DNA from: CAZWRV01 sp964636325
GTDB taxonomy: Bacteria; Verrucomicrobiota; Lentisphaeria; Victivallales; GWF2-50-93
Assembly: GCA_964636325.1 (NCBI GenBank)
Contig: CAZWRV010000112.1
Coordinates: 1 to 19,727, forward strand
DNA length: 19,727 nt
Reading direction: 5' to 3'
The notes beneath the pieces are model-generated. The model made no database searches. It saw nothing but the letters and a program-made list of their open reading frames with translations, and was not told the origin of the DNA. The translations under genes and the position numbers were made by a program. This document shows, piece by piece, positions 14,310-19,727 of the stretch; positions within the stretch are counted from its first letter, which is position 1; every line of letters starts with the position of its first letter.

Positions 14310-15355
14310 TCCACCCCCAGCATCGTGCAGTTGATCCCGCTTCCTATTCCCAGCAGCGCCGCCTTTCCCCCTTCGGAGAGCCTCCCCTGCTCAAGTGCCA
14401 TCGCCAGCGTGAGGGGGCACGAGACGGAGCCTACGTTGCCGAAGATGTCGAAGGTTCTGACGTCCCTCTCCGGAGGGATGCGCAATGTCTCGAAGAGAAG
14501 CCTGCGGTGCGCCGAGCCCACCTGGTGCGTGCAGAAGCAGTCCGGGGTCGATTCGTCCCAGCCGAGCGCGCCCTTGAACTCCGCCCATGTCTCGGCCGCC
14601 ACCTCGACGCCCCGACGCATCAGGAGCTCCGAGTCGGTGTTCATGAGGGTGTCCGAGTTCTGCGTCATGCCCTTGTCCTCGTTCCCCCTGCACAGGCCGT
14701 TGTATCTGGTCTTTGAAACGGAGACTCCGCCGAGGAGGCGGTGCCGCCTTGGGGCCGTTCCTTTCCGCGAGAGTATCACGGCGACGCACCCCGATCCGAT
14801 GGTCAGCGATGAGAACCACGGCTTGATTGACTGCCTCGTGAGCCTTTCGTCCCTGTTCAGCTGGGCGATGGTGCTTTCCATGAGCGGGCGGCTGTTCTCC
14901 CCGGCCACCAGCATGCCCGCCTCTATCTGCCCTAGCTCGATCATGTTCCCCACTACGATCATGCCCGTCAGGACGCCCAGGCAGGCGTTGGACACGTCGA
15001 ACACGACGGCGTCCTCAGGCAGCCCCAGGGCGTCGTGGACCACGGTCGCCGTCGCCGGCTCCAGGAAGTCCCTCGACACCGAGCACATCAGGAGGGCGCC
15101 GATCCTATCCTTCGGAAAACCCGTCCTGGCCAGGACGTTCTTGCCCGCGAGCGCCGCGGCCTCGCTCGGCTTGAAGCCGGGCGGCCAGAGCCGCCGCTCC
15201 CTGATGCCCGTCATCAGCTCCAGCCGGCCTTCCGGAAGCTTCAACCTGCCGTAAAGCGGTTCAAGCATCCTCTCTATTTCCGCCGAACTCGCCTTCTGGG
15301 GCGGAAGCTCGTAGCCGACGCCCTCTATGCCTACATTCTCGAAAAGCGTTCTCAT
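14303..15355 (-). CDS. oleA: OleA-type thiolase (2-alkyl-3-oxoacid synthase)
   Basis: OleA joins two fatty acyl-CoAs head to head by non-decarboxylative Claisen condensation, forming a 2-alkyl-3-ketoacid. Numbered from the upstream ATG at 15385 (360 residues), the catalytic triad is Cys135 (SNACLG), His287 (CTHQVG) and Asn317 (FGNVGS). Glu109 in RDFLEPATA matches the OleA-specific glutamate (Glu117 in Xanthomonas) that distinguishes it from FabH. LCRGNEDKGM and the ending GIGSGINCTM also match OleA. I prefer the ATG at 15355 (MRTLFENVG, 350 residues) because the Xanthomonas protein begins MLFQNV; neither start has a well-spaced Shine-Dalgarno. oleB overlaps its end. oleC and oleD are not in the window, so the ketoacid could instead decarboxylate to a ketone. 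Confidence 0.87.
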   Translation of the reverse strand: MRTLFENVGIEGVGYELPPQKASSAEIERMLEPLYGRLKLPEGRLELMTGIRERRLWPPGFKPSEAAALAGKNVLARTGFPKDRIGALLMCSVSRDFLEPATATVVHDALGLPEDAVVFDVSNACLGVLTGMIVVGNMIELGQIEAGMLVAGENSRPLMESTIAQLNRDERLTRQSIKPWFSSLTIGSGCVAVILSRKGTAPRRHRLLGGVSVSKTRYNGLCRGNEDKGMTQNSDTLMNTDSELLMRRGVEVAAETWAEFKGALGWDESTPDCFCTHQVGSAHRRLLFETLRIPPERDVRTFDIFGNVGSVSCPLTLAMALEQGRLSEGGKAALLGIGSGINCTMLGVEW

Positions 15356-15424
15356 TTGTCCTGTTGAGCCAATTTCAAAACTCATGAACCGAGCCGTTTA
15401 TTGACTCTATTTATTACACCCCGA

Positions 15425-15441
15425 ATTTGATTTATTCAAAT
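15425..15441. promoter_or_regulatory. Operator-like inverted repeat between oleA and the RsbW-type gene
   Basis: ATTTGA-TTTAT-TCAAAT is a perfect 6+5+6 inverted repeat in the AT-rich divergent gap. On the minus strand, TTGAAT at this dyad followed 17 nt later by TAATAA is a weak promoter candidate for oleA, so a bound protein could block it. The sequence shows the dyad; the regulatory role is inferred. Confidence 0.4.
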
Positions 15442-15533
15442 AAGAGGCGATTGTTATGGGATGGGATTGCGGCACCGTCCTAGGGCAACAACGGTTCGTC
15501 CCGCCGCATCCGCATCGTCAATATGGTGCAGAC

Positions 15534-15944
15534 ATGAACATTCTCAGAGTCGCCGCAAGCACCGAAAACCTCTCGAAAATACTCGACTTCATCTCCTCGG
15601 CCGCAGGGAAGATAGGCTTCTCAAAGGACGCCGAATCCGAAATACTGGTCGCCTGCGAGGAGATTATAGTCAACATCGTCTCCTACGCATACATACCCGG
15701 CCATGCCGGCGAAATCGACATCGCCGCCTCCGAAAAGGAAAAGGGGACGCTGGAGATAACGATCTCCGACTGGGGCAGGCCCTTCGACCCCCTTTCGTTC
15801 CCCGCCCCCGACGTCACCGCGCCGCTGGAGGAAAGGCAGATCGGCGGCCTTGGCATACACCTGGCCCGCAACTTCATGGACAGCATCTCCTACCACCGCG
15901 AACGCAACATGAACGTCGTCGTCATGACCAAAAAGGTCCGCTGA
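15534..15944 (+). CDS. RsbW-type serine kinase / anti-sigma factor (HATPase)
   Basis: The product is 136 residues, a single GHKL ATPase domain of the partner-switching type. The N box is CEEIIVNIVSYAY (41-53) with Asn47 as magnesium ligand; G1 is DWGRPFD (79-85); G2 is GGLGIHLARNFMD (104-116). Such proteins bind a sigma factor or other target and are released when an unphosphorylated STAS protein takes their place. The frame is open to an ATG at 15456 with a good AGAGG, but the extra 26 residues use codons unlike the gene and lie outside the domain, so I choose MNILRV at 15534. An RsbU-type phosphatase follows after 25 nt and is almost certainly its antagonist. No STAS or sigma gene is visible here. 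Confidence 0.88.
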   Translation: MNILRVAASTENLSKILDFISSAAGKIGFSKDAESEILVACEEIIVNIVSYAYIPGHAGEIDIAASEKEKGTLEITISDWGRPFDPLSFPAPDVTAPLEERQIGGLGIHLARNFMDSISYHRERNMNVVVMTKKVR

Positions 15945-15969
15945 CGGCCCGCCATGGGTAAGCCCCTCC

Positions 15970-17697
15970 ATGAAGATAAAGACAAAGCTTTTCATCTCCT
16001 ACCTCTCCATCGTCGTCCTCATCGTCGCCGCATTCCTGCTCTGGCATCTCCGTAACATCTCGGTGATGCGGAGGATGAACACCGAGTCCGCGCTGAAAAA
16101 CATAAATTCCCTGCTGGACGGAAATGAAAAGCTCTACGAGAGCATTCTGGCCAAATACGGCAAGTCCTTCATGGAGCTTACCGAGAAGAACATCGGCGCC
16201 CAGGTGCTCCTCGGCCTGAAAGGCGTTGACCCGAGGGACTATTATGAGGCCGTAAGGGGGGACGCCCGCATAAGGAAGGAGATCATGCAGAACCTGCTGG
16301 CGCCGGACAACCATGAGGTCATCGGCAGCTTCCGCCTCCTTGACAAGGACGGCACCATCGTGCTCTGCGGCGACAGAACCCTCGAAGGCCGCAAATATTC
16401 GGAGCTCAAGGACGAATCCCCGGAAAGACGGAAGATCGTCGAACGTTCCTTCTCGGAGGATCCAGCGGACGGGACATATTACCTCGACGGCGTGAACGAC
16501 GAATCCCATCGGAGATACATCCTTCTGACGCATGTGCCCGGAACGCCTTTCATCGTCGAAGGCGAAGTTTCCATAAAGGACTACTATGACTTCCTGAACG
16601 ACGAGATGAAGGCGAAGGGGCGGGCGGCCAGGAATGACGCGGAGGCGGCCATACAGAGGTCGGAGGACGAGACCACCGGCCTTTCAATATGCCTGGGTGT
16701 CATCGTCGGAATCTTTCTCATCGGCGTCGGCGCATTCACCGCCCTCTCGTTCTCCAGGCGGATTTCCGAGCCCATAACCGATCTCTGCGACGCGGTCAAG
16801 AGGATCGGGGGCGGAGACTTCACCGCCAAGGTTCCGATCCCGAGCAAAAGCTTCACGGAAATCAAGGAGCTCGCGGACGAATTCAACGCGCTCGGCGGCG
16901 AACTCGCCGGCTACGTCAGGAAACTGAAGGCCGAAGTCACCGCACGCCAGGCAATCGAGGGCGAACTCTCCGCCGGAAGAAAGATACAGGAGTCCCTCCT
17001 CCCCGGCAGGCTCTCCGGTGCCGAGCTTGAGACGGCGGGCATCGATCTGGACGCCGTCCTGCGCCCCGCGAAGAACGTCTCCGGCGACTTCTACGACTAC
17101 TTCTTCGTGAACGGATGGACGCTCGCGCTGCTGATCGCCGACGTCTCGGGCAAGGGAATCCCCGCGGCAATCTTCATGGCCGTCTCCAGGACCCTCCTCA
17201 GGAACATCTGCGACAGGGAGAAGGGATCGCCAGCCGAAGTCCTCGGCGCCGCGAACCGCTTCCTCGCCAAGGACAACGACATGTGCATGTTCGTCACGGT
17301 GTTCCTGGTGTTCTACAATGTCCGCTCCGGAAGCTTCGAATACGCCAACGCGGGGCACAACCCCGGAATGATCTTCAGGCCCGACGGCACCCACAGGAGC
17401 TTTGGGAACTTCAAAAACCCGCCCGCCGGCCTCAACCCCGAACAAGTCTATTCGACCGGCTTCGAGCAGCTGCAGCCCGGCGAGACGCTCGTCTTCTCCA
17501 CAGACGGCATAACGGACGCCAACTCACCATCCGGCGAGTTCTTCGGAGAGGACAGGCTCGTCGCAACCATACGCTCCAACATCTCGTCGCCCGTCAAGAA
17601 GATAAACGAGGGCATCGTCTCCGCCGTCGACAGCTTCCAGGGCGAAAACCTCTTCGACGACATGACCCTCCTTGCCCTGCGCAGGATTATAAGCTGA
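15970..17697 (+). CDS. Membrane sensor PP2C-type (SpoIIE/RsbU) phosphatase with HAMP domain
   Basis: The product is 575 residues and would dephosphorylate a STAS antagonist in response to an external signal. Transmembrane segments lie at about 8-25 and 237-260. The region between is extracytoplasmic and resembles a PAS/Cache-like sensor (GSFRLLDKDGTIVLCGD at 119-135). A HAMP linker follows (262-315; PITDLCDAVKRIGGGDF), then a short coiled stretch containing ARQAIEGELSAGRKIQESLLP (326-346). The SpoIIE phosphatase domain runs 355-575. Metal-binding aspartates are Asp373 (SGDFYD), Asp391 (DVSGKG), Asp512 (TDGITDA) and Asp563/564 (FDDMT). All look intact. It lies 25 nt after the RsbW-type kinase, forming one operon. 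The ligand is unknown. Confidence 0.92.
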   Translation: MKIKTKLFISYLSIVVLIVAAFLLWHLRNISVMRRMNTESALKNINSLLDGNEKLYESILAKYGKSFMELTEKNIGAQVLLGLKGVDPRDYYEAVRGDARIRKEIMQNLLAPDNHEVIGSFRLLDKDGTIVLCGDRTLEGRKYSELKDESPERRKIVERSFSEDPADGTYYLDGVNDESHRRYILLTHVPGTPFIVEGEVSIKDYYDFLNDEMKAKGRAARNDAEAAIQRSEDETTGLSICLGVIVGIFLIGVGAFTALSFSRRISEPITDLCDAVKRIGGGDFTAKVPIPSKSFTEIKELADEFNALGGELAGYVRKLKAEVTARQAIEGELSAGRKIQESLLPGRLSGAELETAGIDLDAVLRPAKNVSGDFYDYFFVNGWTLALLIADVSGKGIPAAIFMAVSRTLLRNICDREKGSPAEVLGAANRFLAKDNDMCMFVTVFLVFYNVRSGSFEYANAGHNPGMIFRPDGTHRSFGNFKNPPAGLNPEQVYSTGFEQLQPGETLVFSTDGITDANSPSGEFFGEDRLVATIRSNISSPVKKINEGIVSAVDSFQGENLFDDMTLLALRRIIS

Positions 17698-17735
17698 AAC
17701 ATCGGGCCTATATCCATGTTTCCGCTCCCGACAAC

Positions 17736-17807
17736 TCGGTATCGGAATCGGTGTCGTTTGAATTCAATCTACGATTCCGATCCCGATAGCGACCCCGACC
17801 CCGAAAG
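17736..17807. repeat. Inverted pair of hexanucleotide repeats, convergent gap
   Basis: TCGGTA, TCGGAA, TCGGTG, TCG (17736-17756) is followed after 15 nt by CGATTC, CGATCC, CGATAG, CGACCC, CGACCC, CGAAAG (17772-17807). Both have an exact 6-nt period and opposite orientation. ATCGGAATCG (17741-17750) is the perfect reverse complement of 17772-17781, so the pair can form a hairpin. It lies between the 3' ends of the convergent phosphatase and recO genes and may act as a two-way terminator. Confidence 0.65.
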
Positions 17808-17886
17808 AAAACACCCCTTGAGACGTTTTACGTGGACAATTCCATCTTTATTTTGGACGGGATTTGACGGTTTCTTTTAGGATAAT

Positions 17887-17903
17887 GGAGTGGGTGTCAC
17901 TCC
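17887..17903 (-). terminator. Hairpin overlapping the recO stop codon
   Basis: GGAGTG (17887-17892) and CACTCC (17898-17903) are perfectly complementary with a 5-nt loop. The recO stop lies within the stem. On the minus strand AT-rich sequence follows, without a clear T run. Confidence 0.4.
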
Positions 17904-18514
17904 GCGAGCTCGTGGTATGCGCAGAGCTCCGATATCCAGGCGGAGAACGCCTTCCAGTAATTGTCGGAGAACTGCGGCAGGGGGGCACCTTCCAGGAGCG
18001 CGGCCAGCAGCTTATCGAGAAACTTGTGCCTGTCGGCCTCGGCCTTCTTGTCTGCTGCGTCGCCGAGGGTCTTGGGGAGGAGGCCGTGCTCATCAAGATA
18101 GACCAGCTTGACGAACTCCACCGCCGAACCGTGCATCTTCTCCCTGGAGAGGCGCGCCAGCATGGCTGTCAGCGACTTGTAGAGGCGGCGTCCGGGGATC
18201 ATCGGGTGCGAATTTCGCAGGACGAAGGACGCCATCCGGCTGGCGCCGGTGAAGCTTTCTATGTCAAGCGCGACGCCGTCGTGCGAGCGGACAAGCTCGA
18301 CCGAGTTCAGGGTGTGCAGCCCGGACTTGTCCTCGCGGAAGTGGACGTTCAGCTCGCGGAAGAGGTCCACCTGGGGGAACTTCTTCTTCTCGAGCCTTCT
18401 GGCTCCGCGGATCAGGAAGTCGAGCCGTCCGAAGTCCGGGCTAAGCGAGGCGATGATGAGGCTGCTCTCGCTGTACGGCGTCTTGCGCAGGACGACTATG
18501 TCGGTGGAAGTCAT
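17897..18514 (-). CDS. recO: DNA repair protein RecO
   Basis: RecO works with RecF and RecR to load RecA on gapped DNA coated with SSB. The product is 205 residues, somewhat short for the family (about 240). The amino-terminal OB fold is clear: TDIVVLRKTPYSESSLIIAS (4-23), FGRLDFLIRGARR (28-40) and LFRELNVHF (51-59). The rest is the helical RecO carboxy-terminal domain. No zinc-binding cysteine cluster is present, which is a normal variant. The ATG at 18514 gives the conserved start; a TTG at 18535 lies in the repeat and adds seven residues. No Shine-Dalgarno is visible before either. A TATAAT on the minus strand at 18555-18550 may be the -10 element. Confidence 0.88.
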   Translation of the reverse strand: MTSTDIVVLRKTPYSESSLIIASLSPDFGRLDFLIRGARRLEKKKFPQVDLFRELNVHFREDKSGLHTLNSVELVRSHDGVALDIESFTGASRMASFVLRNSHPMIPGRRLYKSLTAMLARLSREKMHGSAVEFVKLVYLDEHGLLPKTLGDAADKKAEADRHKFLDKLLAALLEGAPLPQFSDNYWKAFSAWISELCAYHELAE

Positions 18515-18517
18515 TGG

Positions 18518-18538
18518 ACAATTAACAATAATCAATTA
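18518..18538. repeat. AT-rich heptanucleotide repeat in the recO leader
   Basis: Three 7-nt units, ACAATTA, ACAATAA and TCAATTA, lie 4 nt upstream of the recO start codon, where a ribosome binding site would be expected. Confidence 0.45.
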
Positions 18539-18549
18539 ACATCCCGCCG

Positions 18550-18555
18550 ATTATA
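18550..18555 (-). promoter_or_regulatory. Possible -10 element for recO
   Basis: A perfect TATAAT on the minus strand, 36 nt before the recO ATG. There is no matching TTGACA at 16-18 nt, so support is weak. Confidence 0.3.
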
Positions 18556-18648
18556 AGCTTTTCATATTGGTCGGGGCAGGAACCCTGGAACTATAACATG
18601 CCCTGTCGGCTTTGAAATGGCCGGATTCAATGTTTGGCTGAGAGTGGT

Positions 18649-19176
18649 TCACTTCGCATTGGAGTCCGGCCGGGAATTTTGCATGAGGTCTTCGATGCGG
18701 ACTCGGACGGCCTGGCTGTTTTCGCGCGAGAGGGCTTGGGCGAGGAGGCGGGGGCCTTCTCCGGGATCGAGCGAGAGCAGTGTTTCGAGCGTTCCGATGC
18801 GGTCGCTTATTTTATAGGGCGTCTCGACTGTCAGCCGCGCCGCCTGCGAGGTGCCGCCTATGTCGCACTTGTTCAGCATCCATGTGAGATGACCCGGCTG
18901 CCAGGCCACTGCGGCCAGGTCGCCGTTCCCTACTGGGATCGCGTTGCCGCCCTCCCGTATCGGCTGCAGGAAGACCGCTTCATGCTGACGTAGGAATCCT
19001 GCACGGTCAATCGAGAGCCGAGCCGCATTCTCCAGCGGGGCCAGGGGGCTGGGAGTTTCTCCTGTCACTGCTTGAAGGCATCCGGCGAGCGCGCACATAA
19101 GCGTGATCCTTTTTGCATAAGAGGCTGGCCTTGAGATGGCGGCCTTGCTGTATTGCCTTTTTGAAAATTCTGTCAT
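18649..19176 (-). CDS. Truncated secreted GH95/DUF5703-like amino-terminal fragment
   Basis: The product is 175 residues. The ATG at 19176 has GAGG 5 nt upstream. Residues 22-33 form a hydrophobic signal ending in a lipobox-like LAGC, so it may be a lipoprotein. AIPVGNGDLAAVAWQPGHLTW (about 79-99) is the typical opening of GH95-like or DUF5703 beta-sandwich domains (xxPxGNGxxGAxVW). Those proteins are 600-800 residues, so the catalytic toroid is missing here and the gene is probably truncated. The last 45 residues (SRENSQAVRVRIEDLM) may be joined from another part of the ancestral gene. It lies upstream of recO on the same strand and 70 nt from a divergent gene at 19247. It could be a pseudogene or a short binding protein. 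Confidence 0.55.
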   Translation of the reverse strand: MTEFSKRQYSKAAISRPASYAKRITLMCALAGCLQAVTGETPSPLAPLENAARLSIDRAGFLRQHEAVFLQPIREGGNAIPVGNGDLAAVAWQPGHLTWMLNKCDIGGTSQAARLTVETPYKISDRIGTLETLLSLDPGEGPRLLAQALSRENSQAVRVRIEDLMQNSRPDSNAK

Positions 19177-19246
19177 TTCAACCTCTTCGTCGGGGCGGAT
19201 CAGGAAAGCTGAAATCCTTCACCACGGATAATACGCATAGGGATCC

Positions 19247-19727
19247 ATGTCGCTGGTCATGTTTTCAGTATACAGCATGAAGCTCCTGATGCCGGAATGG
19301 GCTCGGACACGCTCCTACCGGCACAGCTCGCAGTTCAGCTACACCAAGTTTACCGGCTTCTACCGCGGTGTCCCCGACGAGATCAGGGCTTGCTGGCCGG
19401 ACGCGTTCTGCTGCATGGGGAACGTGGACTATTCTAAGAACTACGGCGATGCGCTCGAGGCGGTGCGGCGCGGAAATGTCCTCATGGTCAATTGCTGGTA
19501 TGGCGGGCCCGATCTGGAGAACGCCAAGAAGATTTATCTGTCAACAGGGGCGAAGCACGCTCCTGTCGCTGAAGGCCAGAAGGTCGTGGCGGAAGCAGGC
19601 AAACCACTGCGGATTTCACTGAAGGGCTCCGACGAGGACGGCGACGCAATAACATTCAAAATCCTCGGTCCGCCCGCGCACGGAAAGCTGGAAAAACTGG
19701 ATCCCAAAACGGGAGAGGCCGTCTACA
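19247..19727 (+). CDS. Protein with cadherin-like domain, runs off right edge
   Basis: This frame stays open for 160 codons to the window end. Residues 1-103 (MSLVMFSVYSMKLLMPEWAR...) belong to no family I can name; they include FYRGVPDEIRACWPDAF and GNVLMVNCWYGGPDLENAKK. From about residue 104 comes a clear cadherin-like/Big_9 (tandem-95 type) domain: HAPVAEGQKVVAEAGKPL, GSDEDGDAITFKIL and PPAHGKLEKL, ending at TGEAVY. Such domains follow enzymatic or adhesive modules in large secreted proteins. There is no signal peptide at this ATG and the only upstream ribosome-binding signal is AGGG 5 nt away. Two in-frame stops lie just before it (19223-19225 TAA, 19238-19240 TAG), so the 5' part of the ancestral gene may be lost. 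Confidence 0.55.
   Translation, partial: MSLVMFSVYSMKLLMPEWARTRSYRHSSQFSYTKFTGFYRGVPDEIRACWPDAFCCMGNVDYSKNYGDALEAVRRGNVLMVNCWYGGPDLENAKKIYLSTGAKHAPVAEGQKVVAEAGKPLRISLKGSDEDGDAITFKILGPPAHGKLEKLDPKTGEAVY

Noticed and set aside
15456..15533. Upstream start for the RsbW-type gene
   Set aside because: A good AGAGG precedes the ATG at 15456, but the 26 extra residues use atypical codons and lie outside the kinase domain. It is kept as an alternative in the gene entry.

Overview
The window looks like chromosomal DNA of a fairly GC-rich bacterium of the PVC superphylum, most like Lentisphaerota (Victivallales-type). This placement is inference, not a database result. It rests on large uncommon glycoside hydrolases, a uroporphyrinogen-decarboxylase-like protein typical of sugar-degrading PVC gene clusters, ole (olefin synthesis) genes, and many degenerate short-period repeats between genes.

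Layout. Positions 1-109 hold the 5' end of a minus-strand gene leaving the left edge. Positions 293-4953 are a plus-strand carbohydrate cluster: a TIM-barrel glycosidase-like protein, the amino-terminal stub of a parallel beta-helix protein, and an alpha-toroid glycosidase-like protein. Its arginine codons (almost all CGN) differ from the AGG-rich core genes, so it may have been acquired. Positions 5018-6514 carry serine O-acetyltransferase (cysE) and a membrane-anchored NTF2-like protein. Positions 6515-7247 are repeats and a small minus-strand gene broken by two homopolymer frameshifts. gatB (7248-8693) converges on a large SNF2-family ATPase gene (8807-11545, minus). Positions 11546-11907 are a gene-free interval with a MITE-like element of about 279 bp. 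Next come a URO-D-like gene (11908-13107, minus) and an overlapping oleA-oleB pair (15355 to 13440, minus). Divergent from oleA is a partner-switching module: an RsbW-type kinase and an RsbU-type membrane phosphatase (15534-17697). recO (17897-18514, minus) follows. At the right end are a truncated lipoprotein-like GH95/DUF5703-like fragment (18649-19176, minus) and a plus-strand gene with a cadherin-like domain that runs off the edge from 19247.

How the parts work together. The two hydrolases probably act on one polysaccharide. OleA and OleB catalyse the first and last steps of head-to-head hydrocarbon synthesis, but oleC and oleD are not in the window. The RsbW/RsbU pair is a complete kinase/phosphatase couple lacking its STAS antagonist here. 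The most unusual features are at the repeat level: a 29-bp sequence that supplies the ribosome binding site of cysE recurs as one end of the element near 11.6-11.9 kb, and at least four families of 6-, 7- and 8-nt periodic repeats sit between genes, often as inverted pairs.
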